Counted from the stretch's first letter, positions 7,464 to 16,694 are shown. The stretch: 64,000 bases of DNA from Phytohabitans maris (GCF_031085175.1 NZ_JAVHUY010000027.1:62001-126000); one strand, 5' to 3'. The notes: generated from the letters alone by a model not told the origin. Numbers and translations: made by a program.

Positions 7464-9044
7464 GTGGAGGCGTTGCTGCTCGTCGCGGTCCTGGGGGCGA
7501 CCGTGCTGGTCGGCACCACGATCGGCGGGCGGTACAGCGTCGCGCCGCCGGTGCTGCTGATCGTCGGCGGGGCGCTGCTGGCGCTGATCCCGCGGCTGTC
7601 GCACGTCACGCTGCCGCCCGAGCTGGTGCTGCTGCTGTTCCTGCCGCCGATCCTGTACTACGAGAGCCTCAACATCAGCCTTCGCGAGATCCGGGCGAAC
7701 CTGGGGATCATCCTGCTCCAGGCGGTGGTACTGGTGATCGCGACGATGGTCGCGATCTCGTTCGCATTGCAGGCGGTCGGGGTGCCCTCGGACGCGGCGT
7801 GGGTCCTCGGCGCGGTGCTGGCCCCGACCGACGCGGCGGCCGTCGCGGGTCTGGCGAAGCGGATGCCGCGGCGAACGCTCACCAGGTTGCGGGCCGAGAG
7901 CCTGATCAACGACGGTACGGCCCTGGTGCTGTTCGCCGTCGCGGTCGGCGCGGTGGGCGGCGAGTCCACGCCCGGTCCGCCGCTGCTGGCCGGCGAGTTC
8001 GTCTGGTCGTTCGTCGGCGGTGTCCTATCCGGGCTGGGCACCGGCCGCGTGGTCGTGCTGATCCGCCGCCACGTCGACGACCCGCTGCGGGAGGGCGGGC
8101 TGAGCATGCTCACCCCGTTCGTCGCGTTCCTGCTCGGCGAGCTCGTCCACGCCAGCGGCGTGGTCGCCGTCGTGGTGTCCGGCCTGGTGCTGTCGTACGC
8201 CAGCCCGCGGGTGATCCGGGCCCGGTCGCGGTTCTGGGCGTTCGCGTTCTGGGACCTCTCCACGTTCATGATCAACGGCAGCCTGTTCGTGCTGGTCGGG
8301 ATGCAGATACCGCGGGCGGTCCGGGACATCGACGGGCGCACGCTCGGGCACGCGCTGCTGGTCGCGTTCACGGCCAGCGCGGTCGCGATCCTCCTCCGGC
8401 TGAGCTGGGTGCACGTGTCGGCGTGGGTGATCCGGCTGGTGGACCGGCGGGAGGCGCAGCGGGCCCGGCGGGTGGACTGGCGGGTCCGTACCGCCGAGGG
8501 CTGGGCCGGCTTCCGCGGCGCCGTGTCGCTCGCGGCGGCGCTGGCGGTGCCCGCGACGCTGGCGAACGGCACCCCGTACGGGGACCGGGACCTGATCGTC
8601 TTCACGACGGTGACCGTCATCGTCGTGACCATCCTGCTGCAGGGGCTGACCCTGCCGTACGTGCTGCGCTGGGCCGGGCTGGAAGGCGACGAGGCGCGCG
8701 AGGACGAGACGCAGAGGGCCAGCCTGAAGGCCACCCAGGCGGCCCTCGACGCGTTGCCGGACATCGCCCGGACGCTGGACGTCCCGCCCGAGCTGGAGGA
8801 CCGGGTCCGGGCCGACTACGAGGAGCACCTGGAGGAGCTGCGCAGCGAGGGCGAGGAGGAGCAGCAGGCGGTCCACTACGAGCGGGTGGAACACCGGCTA
8901 CGGTTGGCGATCCTGCAACGCAAGCGGCAGACGATCACCGCACTGCGCGACGCCAACAAGATCGACGACTACGTGCTGCGTGACCTGCAGGCGGGCATGG
9001 ACATCGAGGAGATCCGGCTACTGGGCCCCACGCCGCTGGAGTGA
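7464..9044 (+). CDS. Na+/H+ antiporter, CPA1 (NhaP/NHE) family
   Basis: The 526-aa protein has about twelve hydrophobic spans and the CPA1 motifs LAPTDAAAVAGL and AESLINDGTALVLF, which contain the acidic residues of the ion-binding site. A hydrophilic C-terminal tail (about 420-526) is rich in Glu and Arg and probably helical (ELEDRVRADYEEHLEEL), as in regulatory tails of this family. It should exchange cytoplasmic sodium for external protons or the reverse. The start is a GTG 21 bases after the hydrolase stop, so the two may share a transcript. The last 27 bases overlap the convergent membrane protein gene at 9018-10211. Confidence 0.92.
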   Translation: MEALLLVAVLGATVLVGTTIGGRYSVAPPVLLIVGGALLALIPRLSHVTLPPELVLLLFLPPILYYESLNISLREIRANLGIILLQAVVLVIATMVAISFALQAVGVPSDAAWVLGAVLAPTDAAAVAGLAKRMPRRTLTRLRAESLINDGTALVLFAVAVGAVGGESTPGPPLLAGEFVWSFVGGVLSGLGTGRVVVLIRRHVDDPLREGGLSMLTPFVAFLLGELVHASGVVAVVVSGLVLSYASPRVIRARSRFWAFAFWDLSTFMINGSLFVLVGMQIPRAVRDIDGRTLGHALLVAFTASAVAILLRLSWVHVSAWVIRLVDRREAQRARRVDWRVRTAEGWAGFRGAVSLAAALAVPATLANGTPYGDRDLIVFTTVTVIVVTILLQGLTLPYVLRWAGLEGDEAREDETQRASLKATQAALDALPDIARTLDVPPELEDRVRADYEEHLEELRSEGEEEQQAVHYERVEHRLRLAILQRKRQTITALRDANKIDDYVLRDLQAGMDIEEIRLLGPTPLE

Positions 9045-10211
9045 ACCCCCGCGGTGGAGCGCTCCGGCGGTGGCACCCATGGCCGCGAACGGGAATCCGA
9101 GCACCGCAGTGACCGCGAGGACCAGGATGGCGCCGCCGACCTGGAACCCGGCGGTGGTGGCGTCGCCGGCGAAGGTCCACCCGCCGTCGACCGCGTACGC
9201 GCGTGCGGCTGCCAGCAGCCCCAGCGCGCAGCCGAGTGGCATGACCGTGATCGCGGTCCAGATGCCGGCCTCCACCCCGGCGGCGAACGATCGGCGGGCC
9301 GCCGCGGCGGCGAACGCGGGACCGCCGAAGGCGAACGCCGGCCCGAAGAGCAGCAGGAAGAGCGCGGCCCCGCCAAGGCCGGCGAGGGCGGCCACCATCT
9401 GCCCGGCGGCGAGGAGGACGGCGGCGCCGGCGCCCAGGTACGCCGCGAGGCGGCCGCCGCTCGACCGGCGTGCCGGCGCCACGGCCAGCCGGAGGCAGCC
9501 GGCGAGCACGACGGCGAGGAAGATCGCCCGGGCCGGCGTCAGCCCTTCGGGCGCGGCCGGATGCCGGGCCAGAAACGCCGCGGCGGCGACGACGGCACCG
9601 GCGACGGCGGCGGTCACCAGCGCGGTCGCCAGCGGCGCCGGCGGGCGCCCGGACCGGGCGCGGCCGACCGCCAGGACCGCCACGGCGACCGCAAGGGCGG
9701 CGAAGGTGGCCGCGAACAAGGCGAACCCGGGCAGCACCGCGCCGACCGCCAGGTGAGCGGCCGCCGCGACGACGGCACCGGCGGCGACCGCGAGCCCGAG
9801 CCGGCCGGCGGGCAGCAGCAGGGACACCGCCGCCCGGGCGGAGCTGAGCGCGAACCGCCAGCGTGCCCACCCGCCGCGCACCTCGACCATCTCGCCGAGC
9901 ATCGCCTGGCCCCAGCGCCGCCGGGGCTCGGGCAGCGTGGCCACCGCCACGGCCAGAAACCGCCCCGGCGCGTCCATCGTGGACAGACGGGCGCCGTCCG
10001 CCGCCCACCAGTGGTGGACCAGCAGCCAGGACGTAAACAGCCAGAGCAGCGCCGGCATCGCGAACGGCACGAGCAGCCAGAGCATCAGGTCCGGCGAGGA
10101 CGGCCCGGCGGACCGCACGACCCACGCGTAGAGGGCCGCGAACACCACGACGACCGGGGTGGCGGCGGCCATCTCGTACCGCCGGCGGATCCGGCTCACG
10201 CTCCCTGCCAT
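9018..10211 (-). CDS. Multi-spanning membrane protein co-encoded with a PadR regulator
   Basis: The 397-aa protein has a soluble N-terminal part containing EPRRRWGQAMLGEMVEV and eight or more alanine/leucine-rich membrane spans from about residue 120 on. It matches the pattern of actinobacterial permease-like proteins that are encoded right after PadR-type regulators; the function of these is unknown to me. The ATG at 10211 overlaps the PadR gene by 16 bases, which argues for one operon and translational coupling. The 3' end overlaps the antiporter gene on the other strand by 27 bases. The frame stays open further upstream, but only into the PadR gene. Confidence 0.75.
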   Translation of the reverse strand: MAGSVSRIRRRYEMAAATPVVVVFAALYAWVVRSAGPSSPDLMLWLLVPFAMPALLWLFTSWLLVHHWWAADGARLSTMDAPGRFLAVAVATLPEPRRRWGQAMLGEMVEVRGGWARWRFALSSARAAVSLLLPAGRLGLAVAAGAVVAAAAHLAVGAVLPGFALFAATFAALAVAVAVLAVGRARSGRPPAPLATALVTAAVAGAVVAAAAFLARHPAAPEGLTPARAIFLAVVLAGCLRLAVAPARRSSGGRLAAYLGAGAAVLLAAGQMVAALAGLGGAALFLLLFGPAFAFGGPAFAAAAARRSFAAGVEAGIWTAITVMPLGCALGLLAAARAYAVDGGWTFAGDATTAGFQVGGAILVLAVTAVLGFPFAAMGATAGALHRGGSLQRRGAQ

Positions 10212-10519
10212 CTCGGCTCCGATCGTCGGGGGACGGCGGCCGGCCGCGGCGGCGCCGGTGCGAGCTCGGCCGCGAGCGCCCGGCCGGAGCCGGTCAGCCG
10301 GTAGAGGTGTCGCGGTGGGCGGCCGGCGGGAGGGTCGGTCTCCCACGCCGTCTCCAGCAGTCCCCGGTCGGCCAGCCGCACGAGGATCGGGTACAGCGAG
10401 CCGGGGCGGAGGTCGAGCTGCTTGCACAGCTCGTAGCCGTATCGCCAGGTGGTGGGGGCGTCCGCGAGCGCGGAGAGCACCGCGATGGTCTGCGCCGACG
10501 GGCGGCGGGCTCTGGTCAC
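10196..10519 (-). CDS. PadR-family transcriptional regulator
   Basis: The 107-aa protein has a PadR winged helix: TIAVLSALADAPTTWRYGYELCKQLDLRPGSLY, then a PILVRLADRGLLETAWE segment, a PPAGRPPRHLYRLTGSGRAL wing, and a short proline-rich tail in place of the longer dimer helix of some members. It is expected to repress its own operon, which includes the overlapping membrane protein gene. The GTG start at 10519 is six bases from an inverted repeat (10526-10545) that is a good candidate operator. The inducer is unknown. Confidence 0.88.
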   Translation of the reverse strand: MTRARRPSAQTIAVLSALADAPTTWRYGYELCKQLDLRPGSLYPILVRLADRGLLETAWETDPPAGRPPRHLYRLTGSGRALAAELAPAPPRPAAVPRRSEPRWQGA

Positions 10520-10525
10520 GGCAAT

Positions 10526-10545
10526 AACTCTACATAGTCAGAGTT
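10526..10545. promoter_or_regulatory. Candidate PadR operator (AACTCT-N8-AGAGTT)
   Basis: A perfect 6-bp inverted repeat with an 8-base, AT-rich centre (ACATAGTC) stands directly before the PadR start codon, in an otherwise GC-rich neighbourhood. PadR proteins typically bind AT-rich dyads overlapping their own promoters. The dyad is seen; the binding is inferred. Confidence 0.55.
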
Positions 10546-10627
10546 TTGCCGGCAAGGCTTCGAGCCTCGCTCTTACCGTGGCGGCGTCGGGCGTGGCCGT
10601 GCCATCGCCGTGGCCGTGCTGCCCGAA

Positions 10628-10664
10628 CCTCGCCAGGGATCGCGACCGTGGAGCCCCGGCGAGG
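10628..10664 (-). terminator. Probable terminator of the ROK/creatininase operon
   Basis: Arms CCTCGCC (10628-10634) and GGCGAGG (10658-10664) extend inward by GGG/CCC after one mismatch, enclosing a 15-base loop. The hairpin lies 15 bases past the stop of the last gene of the minus-strand operon. No U-tract, as usual for actinomycetes. Confidence 0.5.
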
Positions 10665-10678
10665 TCCTTTGTGGCGGG

Positions 10679-11563
10679 TCAGGCCTGCGCGGCGAGGGTG
10701 AGCGAGCCGAGCAGCGCGGCGTCCTGCGCGAAGCCGGAGAGGACGACCTCGGGCCGGTACGGCAGGGCCCGGGAGAGGCGTTCGGTCAGCAGCTCGCGGA
10801 CCAGCTCGTCACGGGCGACACCGCCGACGAGCACCAGGCGCTGCGGGTCGACGAGCAGGCAGCAGGTGACGACGTGGCGGGCCAGCTCGTCGACGCGGGC
10901 GACCAGCGCGTCCCGCGCCGGGCCGGGAGAGCGGGCCGCGGCGCAGAGGCCGGCCGCGCCGCCGGACAGGCTGAGCCGCTCGGCGAGCTCGTCGAGGGCC
11001 CGGCCGGAGAAGTCGGCCTCCAGCCGCGGCTCTGCCGAGGTGGGCCAGCCCGGGCCGGTGACGGCGTACGCGATCTCGCCGGCCGCGCCGTGGCGCCCGG
11101 GTACCACCGTGCCGTTGACGGTGATGGCGGCCGCGACGCCGGTACCCAGCCCGATCACCACGCCCGGGTCGGCGTCCCGCAGCGCGCCGCGGTGCAGTTC
11201 GGCGAGGGCGGCCGCGTTGAGGTCGTTGGCGACCCGTACCCGGGAGATGCCGAGGTGGTCGCGGACCGCCTCGGCCAGGCGCAGCTCCTCCCAGCCGGGG
11301 ACGTTCGGCGCGAGGTCGATGCCGTCGTCGCGGACCAGGCCCGGTGAGGCGATGCCGGCGGCGTACAGGGTGCCGCCGGTGTCGGTGACGAGCTTCTGCG
11401 CCAGGTCCAGCGCGCGGGCCAGGGCCTGCCGCGCGCCGCGGGAAGCGAGCGTCGGCACCCGCTCGGAGATCAGGAGGCGCCCGTCGGCGTCGCCGATCCC
11501 GATCGCCATCTTGGTGCCGCCGAAGTCGATGCCCAGGAGCCGCCGGTCGGGCTGGAGGTTCAC
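10679..11563 (-). CDS. ROK-family sugar kinase
   Basis: The 294-aa protein starts VNLQPDRRLLGIDFGGTKMA, with the phosphate-binding DFGGTK motif, and contains ASPGLV, the catalytic-type VANDLNAAALAE segment (Asn-Asp), VIGLGTGVAAAI, and a GRHGAAGEIAY segment. The CxCGxxGCxE zinc motif of many ROK kinases is absent. It should transfer phosphate from ATP to a hexose or amino sugar. It is the last gene of the ABC/creatininase/lyase operon and its GTG overlaps the lyase stop (GTGA, 11560-11563), so it probably acts on the sugar released by the earlier steps. It has no DNA-binding domain, unlike the ROK regulator at the head of the locus. Confidence 0.9.
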   Translation of the reverse strand: MNLQPDRRLLGIDFGGTKMAIGIGDADGRLLISERVPTLASRGARQALARALDLAQKLVTDTGGTLYAAGIASPGLVRDDGIDLAPNVPGWEELRLAEAVRDHLGISRVRVANDLNAAALAELHRGALRDADPGVVIGLGTGVAAAITVNGTVVPGRHGAAGEIAYAVTGPGWPTSAEPRLEADFSGRALDELAERLSLSGGAAGLCAAARSPGPARDALVARVDELARHVVTCCLLVDPQRLVLVGGVARDELVRELLTERLSRALPYRPEVVLSGFAQDAALLGSLTLAAQA

Positions 11564-13020
11564 CGGGCGGACCTTTCCGCGACCGCGGCCGCGAGCATGG
11601 TGTCGGCGTCGTGCAGGCGCTTGCGCAGCCCGGTGGCGTGCGCGACCGCCTCGTCCAATGTGGAGCGGATCCGGCCGACCTGTACGCGTACCGCGGCCTC
11701 GCCCGGTCCGTCCTTCTGCGCGCGGCGCAGGACGAGCTCGGGCTGGAGCGCGGCGGCGACGAGGTCGTGGACGGCCGCGTCGGTGAGCGCGCCGACGCCG
11801 GCGGCCCGCGCCACCTCGCGTACGCCCGCGTCGGTCCAGGTGGCGGGCGCGCCGGCGCGGACGAGCCGGCCGACGACCGAGTGCGCGGCGCGGAACGGTA
11901 CGCCGTGCCGGGTCAGCGCGTCGGCGGCGGCGGTCGTCGTCGCGCCGGTCGCCACGATCGCCTCGCCGGTCGGCGGGCGCAACGGCTCCAGCCGCTGGAA
12001 CAAGCCGCCGAGCAAGGCGAAGAAGCGGTACGCGCGGTCGTTGCTCTCCCAGAGCCGCACCTGCACGTCGGTGGTCGCGTTGTTGGAGTCTTCCCACCAG
12101 GCGGCGCCGACGTTGTTGAAGACGGAGGCGGCGTCGGCCGCCGCGGCGCCGGCCATCGAGACCAGGTGCTCCAGGACGACCGGGTTGCGCTTCTGCGGCA
12201 TGATCGTGCTGCCCTGGGTGAACTCCTCCGGCGTGCGCACCCATTCCCAGCTGAGCCAGTCCATGAGCGTACGGGCCAGCCGGGCGCCGGTGGCCAGCGA
12301 CTGCGCGTTGAGCGCCCCGGTCCGCATGAGGTGGTCGGCGCCGGCGACCGCCTCGTACGAGTTGACCACCAGCTCCTCGAAGCCGAGCAGCTCGGCGACC
12401 CGCTCAGGGTCGATGTCGAGGTCGGTGCCGGCGAAGGCGCACGAGCCGAGCGGGGAACGGTTGACCTCGGCGAGCAGGCTCGCGTAGGCGGCGGCCTCCC
12501 CGGCCAGCGCCTCGGCGTACCCGGCGAGCACGTGCCCGAGGCTGGTGGGCTGGGCCGGGCGCCGGTGCGTGTACCCGACGACGACCACGTCGGCGTAGTG
12601 GTCGGCGCGGTCCAGCAGCTCGGCGCCCGCGTCCGCGATCGCGGCCAGCACGCGGAGCAGCTGGTCGCGCAATATCATCCGGAACACGCCGGCATCCAGG
12701 TCGTTGCGGCTCCGGGCGAGCTGCACGTTGAGCTCGCCGGTCGGGATGCCGCACGCGGCGGCAAGCCGTTTCTCCAGCGTGTAGTAGACGTCTTCGACGG
12801 TCCCGTCGTAGGTGAACGTCTCCGGCCGGTCCGCGCGGAGCGTGACCAGCCCGCGCAGCATCGACGCGGCCGACCCGGCGGGGATCAGGCCCCGCTCGGC
12901 GAGCATCACGACGTGCGCCTCGCTCGCCTTCACCATCGGCTGGTAGAGGTACCCGGCGTGGTGCTCGAACGTGACCCGGAGATGGTGCTGCTGGTAGGTG
13001 GTGAGCGGCGGCTGCGTCAC
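11560..13020 (-). CDS. Argininosuccinate lyase-like enzyme (fumarase/aspartase superfamily), substrate unknown
   Basis: The 486-aa protein has the three conserved regions of the superfamily: ARSRNDLDAG (about 102-111), GYTHRRPAQPTS with the likely catalytic His152, and the signature GSTIMPQKRNP (270-280) with catalytic Ser271. The nearest known relatives by motif are argininosuccinate lyases, but length and context differ: no other arg gene is present and the gene is embedded in an ABC importer/creatininase/ROK operon. Relatives outside arginine biosynthesis, such as EDDS lyase, split C-N bonds of N-succinyl-type compounds to give fumarate and an amine. A similar elimination is likely here. 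The GTG start overlaps the creatininase stop (GTGA, 13017-13020). Confidence 0.85.
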   Translation of the reverse strand: MTQPPLTTYQQHHLRVTFEHHAGYLYQPMVKASEAHVVMLAERGLIPAGSAASMLRGLVTLRADRPETFTYDGTVEDVYYTLEKRLAAACGIPTGELNVQLARSRNDLDAGVFRMILRDQLLRVLAAIADAGAELLDRADHYADVVVVGYTHRRPAQPTSLGHVLAGYAEALAGEAAAYASLLAEVNRSPLGSCAFAGTDLDIDPERVAELLGFEELVVNSYEAVAGADHLMRTGALNAQSLATGARLARTLMDWLSWEWVRTPEEFTQGSTIMPQKRNPVVLEHLVSMAGAAAADAASVFNNVGAAWWEDSNNATTDVQVRLWESNDRAYRFFALLGGLFQRLEPLRPPTGEAIVATGATTTAAADALTRHGVPFRAAHSVVGRLVRAGAPATWTDAGVREVARAAGVGALTDAAVHDLVAAALQPELVLRRAQKDGPGEAAVRVQVGRIRSTLDEAVAHATGLRKRLHDADTMLAAAVAERSAR

Positions 13021-13850
13021 GGCGTTTCCCCCGGTTGTGGTTGCGATACAGGATCCGTGCCCGGCGGGCCCGGCAGCGGCGCGGCCGCCCAGGCCCGGAG
13101 GATCTCGCCGAGCCGGGCGGCGGCCAGCTCCCGTACCCGCCGGCCCGCGGGCTCGCTGGCCAGCGAGATGTGCCCGCTCCACCCCTGCCACGGCTCGGGC
13201 CGGGACTCGACCAGCACGTACGGGTGGGGCGTCGGGAGCTTGGGGCGGGGTGGCAGGTCGGTGGCGGCGCCCCGGTGTACGGCCTCGGGGTCGAAGCCGA
13301 GCACGGCCGACGTCTCGTACGCGCCGCCGTGGCCGCGCGAGGTCAGCTCGCCGAAGAGCTCGCGGGTCTCGTCCGGGCCGACCAGCTGAAACCAGTTCAC
13401 GAGCATGAGGCTCGCCTGCCGCCGGCCGGAGACCCACTCCATCGCGGCGCGGGCGACCGACATGTTGGCGTCGTGGCCGTTGACGACGAGCACCCGCGAG
13501 AAGCCGGCGGCCACGATGCCGTCGAGCACGTCACACGCGTACGCGACGGCGGTCTCCGGGCGCACCGCGACCGTTCCGGGCCAGGGCCGGGTCTGGCCGG
13601 GGCAGGCGGTGTAGGCGACCGCGGGGAACGAGACGGCCCACACGCCGGCACTCTCCACTTCGGACGCGAAGCCCTCGGCGAGGATGAGGTCGGTGCCGAG
13701 CGGCAGGTGCGGCCCGTGCCATTCGACCGCGCCGACCGGGAGCACGGCCAGGTCGGCCGCCTCGGCGACCCGGGTGAGGGCGTGCCCCGGTACCCGGCTG
13801 ACCGGCAGCAGCCCGCCCCGGGCCCGCCAGGTGTCGATCAGTTCGTCCAC
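13017..13850 (-). CDS. Creatininase-family amidohydrolase
   Basis: The 277-aa protein carries the metal-binding signature of the family: AVEWHGPHLPLGTD (Glu43, His45, Asp54), NGHDAN further on, and HGGAYETS with a conserved glutamate. Members hydrolyse cyclic amides or formamides (creatinine, FAPy, pterin and sugar lactam-like rings) with two metal ions; others modify the mycofactocin peptide. There is no mycofactocin gene nearby, and the position between an ABC permease and an argininosuccinate-lyase-like enzyme favours a catabolic ring or amide opening. The GTG start lies 13 bases inside the permease gene; the stop overlaps the lyase start. Confidence 0.87.
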   Translation of the reverse strand: MDELIDTWRARGGLLPVSRVPGHALTRVAEAADLAVLPVGAVEWHGPHLPLGTDLILAEGFASEVESAGVWAVSFPAVAYTACPGQTRPWPGTVAVRPETAVAYACDVLDGIVAAGFSRVLVVNGHDANMSVARAAMEWVSGRRQASLMLVNWFQLVGPDETRELFGELTSRGHGGAYETSAVLGFDPEAVHRGAATDLPPRPKLPTPHPYVLVESRPEPWQGWSGHISLASEPAGRRVRELAAARLGEILRAWAAAPLPGPPGTDPVSQPQPGETP

Positions 13851-15589
13851 TGTTCCGCCTGTCGTGACGCGGCCCGGCCGCCGCGTTCCAGCCGCCCGGA
13901 GAACCACATCACCACGAAGATGAGGACGACCTGGAGCATGCCGTACGCGGCGGCGGTGCCGATTTCGAACGAGTACATCCGGTTGTTGATCGCCACCGAG
14001 ATCGGGACGGTGGACGAGGTGTAGATGAGCACCGAGGCGACGAACTCCCCCACCCCGTGCACGAAGGCGAGCAGCGCGCCGACGATGACGCCCGGCAGCA
14101 TGAGCCGCACCGTAACGCTGAGGAACGCCCGCCACCAGGACGCGCCGAGGTTGCGGGCGGCCTCTTCGAGCGACGGGTCGATCAGCGCGAGCGACGCCGA
14201 GCTGGCCCGGAAGACCAGCGGCAGGAAGCGCACGAAGTAGGCGAGCGGCAGGATCCAGAACGTGCCGATCAGCGCCTGGCCGAAGCTGAACCCGTTGCCG
14301 GTGCTGAACGCCGAGATGAGGTTGATGGCCACGACGGTGCCGGGCAGCGCCCAGGCGATCATGACGCCGACGTCGAGCAGGCTCCGGCCGACGAAGCGCA
14401 GCCGCCGCACCGCGTACGCGATGAGCACGCCGACCGCGACGCAGGCGGCGGTGGCGAGCAGGCTCATCCGCAGCGAGTTGAGGATCGGCTCGAACGCCCG
14501 CGGCTCGGTCAGGATCGTGACGAAGTTCTCGACCGTGTACGCGGAGGGGATGACCTCGGTGGTCCACGACCCGTCCGCGGAGAACGCCACCAGCGCGATC
14601 GTCGCGACCGGGGCGAGCAGCACGATCGTCGCCAGCACCGAGGCGACCGGCGCGAGCCAGCGCCCGATCGGGTTGGCGATCTCCCGCCGGTGCGCCGCGA
14701 CGCCCTTGGACTGCGACAGGTAGCTGCGCCGCCCCTCGTACCAGCGCATGGCCAGCAGGAAGGCGATCGACACCAGGCCCAGCACGGAGGCGTACGTCGA
14801 GGCCATCGGCAGGTCGCCGTTGGTGCGGTTGATGTAGATCTGCATGGTCATGGTCTGGTCGACGCCGAACAGCAGCGGCGCGGTGTACGAGGCCAGCGAG
14901 GTCATGAAGACCAGCAGCGAGGCCGAGACCAGGGCCGGCGTGAGCATCGGCAGCAGGACGGTGCGCCACACCCGGATCCGGCCGGCGCCGAGGTTGTAGG
15001 CGGCCTCCTCGATCGAGGAGTCCATGCCGGCCAGCGCGGCCGAGGCGGCGAGGTAGAAGAACGGGTACATGGTGAAGGTGTGCACGACGAGCACACCGGC
15101 GATCCCGTCGAACGCCAGTACCGGCCGCTCGGTGCCGAAGAGCTGCTGCAACGCCCGGGGCAGGATGCCGATCTCGCTGTAGAGCAGTTGGAAGGCGACC
15201 GCCCCGATCAGCGGCGGCAGCGCGGCGGGCACCAGGATGAACGCCTCGACCAGACCCCGGCCGCGAAACGTGAAGCGCTTGAGCAGGAACGCCATCGCCA
15301 CGCCGACGGTCCCGCAGAGCAGCACGCTCGCCGCCGAGATCACCAGCGACGTGACGAGCGAGGTGCGGGCGACGCCGGACGAGGTGAAGAACTGCGTGTA
15401 GTTGGCCGTGCCGTCCTCGCTGACGCTCTCCGCGAACGTGGCGAGCATCGGCTGCACCACGTAGCCCCAGAGGATCAGGGCGAGCGGGGCGACCAGCAGG
15501 TACGGGAACCACGGCGCGCTCGCCCCGCCGCCGAGCCGCCGGGTGAGCTGCGCCCGCCGGGACGCGCGCGGGGAGGCGACCGCGGTCAC
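13838..15589 (-). CDS. ABC importer permease, two fused transmembrane domains (iron/polyamine type)
   Basis: The 583-aa protein is a tandem of two binding-protein-dependent permease domains with about twelve spans. Each half has the EAA loop that docks to the ATPase: SSIEEAAYNLGAGRIRVWRT in the first half and SLEEAARNLGASWWRAFLSV in the second. This fused form is typical of the ferric iron (FbpB/SfuB) branch, which also contains importers of thiamine, 2-aminoethylphosphonate and similar compounds. The GTG overlaps the ATPase stop (GTGA, 15586-15589). Together with the downstream enzymes, import of an organic compound, rather than free iron, is more likely. Confidence 0.92.
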   Translation of the reverse strand: MTAVASPRASRRAQLTRRLGGGASAPWFPYLLVAPLALILWGYVVQPMLATFAESVSEDGTANYTQFFTSSGVARTSLVTSLVISAASVLLCGTVGVAMAFLLKRFTFRGRGLVEAFILVPAALPPLIGAVAFQLLYSEIGILPRALQQLFGTERPVLAFDGIAGVLVVHTFTMYPFFYLAASAALAGMDSSIEEAAYNLGAGRIRVWRTVLLPMLTPALVSASLLVFMTSLASYTAPLLFGVDQTMTMQIYINRTNGDLPMASTYASVLGLVSIAFLLAMRWYEGRRSYLSQSKGVAAHRREIANPIGRWLAPVASVLATIVLLAPVATIALVAFSADGSWTTEVIPSAYTVENFVTILTEPRAFEPILNSLRMSLLATAACVAVGVLIAYAVRRLRFVGRSLLDVGVMIAWALPGTVVAINLISAFSTGNGFSFGQALIGTFWILPLAYFVRFLPLVFRASSASLALIDPSLEEAARNLGASWWRAFLSVTVRLMLPGVIVGALLAFVHGVGEFVASVLIYTSSTVPISVAINNRMYSFEIGTAAAYGMLQVVLIFVVMWFSGRLERGGRAASRQAEQWTN

Positions 15590-16671
15590 GGCCGGACCAC
15601 CCAGAGCCGGTCGGCGGAGAGCCGCAGCCCGATCCGGTCGCCGATCCCGACGCGCTCCGGCGCGTCCACGGTCGCGACGGTCACCTCGGTGTCGGTACCG
15701 CCGATGTCGACCTGGACGGTCAGGTGCGTGGTCATGCCGGTGAACTCGATCGCGGTGACCCGCCCGCCGATCGCGCCGGGGTCGGTGGGGCCGGTGACCG
15801 CGATGTACTCGGGGCGGGCCGAGACCAGCGCGGTGTCGCCGGTACCCAGCCCGTGCCCATCGGGCGCGCCGGACCAGACCCGCGCCCCGCCGGGGAGCAC
15901 GACCTCGACCCGGGTCGCCTCGGCGGCGGCGACCGGCAGCGACAGTACGTTGCTGCGGCCGATGAAGCGGGCCACGAACTCGTTGGCCGGCTGGTGGTAG
16001 ACCTCGCGCGGGCTGCCGACCTGCTGTACCCGGCCGGACCGCATCACCGCGATCCGGTCGGACATCGCCATCGCCTCGGCCTGGTCGTGGGTGACGTAGA
16101 TCGAGGTGGTGCCGGACTCCCGCTGGATGCGGCGGATCTCGGTGCGGGTCTCCTCGCGCAGCTTGGCGTCCAGGTTGGACAGTGGTTCGTCGAGCAGCAG
16201 CATGCGCGGGCGGATCACCAGCGCGCGGGCGAGCGCGACCCGCTGCTGCTGGCCGCCGGAGAGCTCGTCGATGCGGCGCGCGCCGTACCCGTCGAGGTGC
16301 ACCTCGGCCAGCGCCTCGGCCACCCGCCGGGCCGCCTCGGCCCGCCCCACGCGGCGCACCTTGAGGCCGTAGGCGACGTTCTGCGCGACGGTCAGGTGCG
16401 GGAAGAGCGCGTAGTTCTGGAACACCATGCCGGTGTCGCGCTTGTTCGGGGCCAGGCGGGTGACGTCCTGGCCGCCGAAGCGGATGTGGCCCTCGCTGGG
16501 GAAGTAGAAGCCCGCCACCATGCGCAGCGTGGTCGTCTTCCCGCATCCGCTCGGCCCGAGCAGCGTGAAGAACTCGCCCGCCCCGATGGTGAGGGTGACG
16601 TCGTCGACCGCGGCGGCGGCGTCGGAACGGGCGAAGCGCTTGCTCACCGATTCCAGTTCGACGTCGATCAT
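15586..16671 (-). CDS. ABC importer ATPase with C-terminal TOBE domain
   Basis: The 361-aa protein has Walker A GPSGCGKTT, Q-loop VFQNYALFPH, the LSGGQQQRVALARAL signature, Walker B MLLLDEPLSNLD and the switch histidine THDQAEAM, followed by a TOBE-type domain from about residue 240 (ALVSARPEYIAV). This is the PotA/FbpC/MalK class of importer ATPases. The ATG at 16671 has GGAGG at the right distance. It follows the binding-protein gene after 67 bases that contain a hairpin, and overlaps the permease gene. Confidence 0.94.
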   Translation of the reverse strand: MIDVELESVSKRFARSDAAAAVDDVTLTIGAGEFFTLLGPSGCGKTTTLRMVAGFYFPSEGHIRFGGQDVTRLAPNKRDTGMVFQNYALFPHLTVAQNVAYGLKVRRVGRAEAARRVAEALAEVHLDGYGARRIDELSGGQQQRVALARALVIRPRMLLLDEPLSNLDAKLREETRTEIRRIQRESGTTSIYVTHDQAEAMAMSDRIAVMRSGRVQQVGSPREVYHQPANEFVARFIGRSNVLSLPVAAAEATRVEVVLPGGARVWSGAPDGHGLGTGDTALVSARPEYIAVTGPTDPGAIGGRVTAIEFTGMTTHLTVQVDIGGTDTEVTVATVDAPERVGIGDRIGLRLSADRLWVVRP

Positions 16672-16694
16672 CTGTCCTCCAGCCGTGCTGCCGG

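Noticed and set aside
6188-8983. A very long open frame across the hydrolase and antiporter genes in another reading frame (and similar long frames over most genes).
   Set aside because: It is rich in Arg, Gly, Pro and Ala with no domain, and it crosses genes with clear motifs. Stop codons are rare in alternative frames at this GC content.
11560-13020. Arginine biosynthesis argH.
   Set aside because: No other arg gene nearby, an embedded position in an importer operon, and changes in conserved segments (ARSRNDLDA, THRRPAQPTS) argue for another substrate.
13017-13850. Mycofactocin MftE.
   Set aside because: No MftA-F genes; the neighbours are importer and lyase genes.
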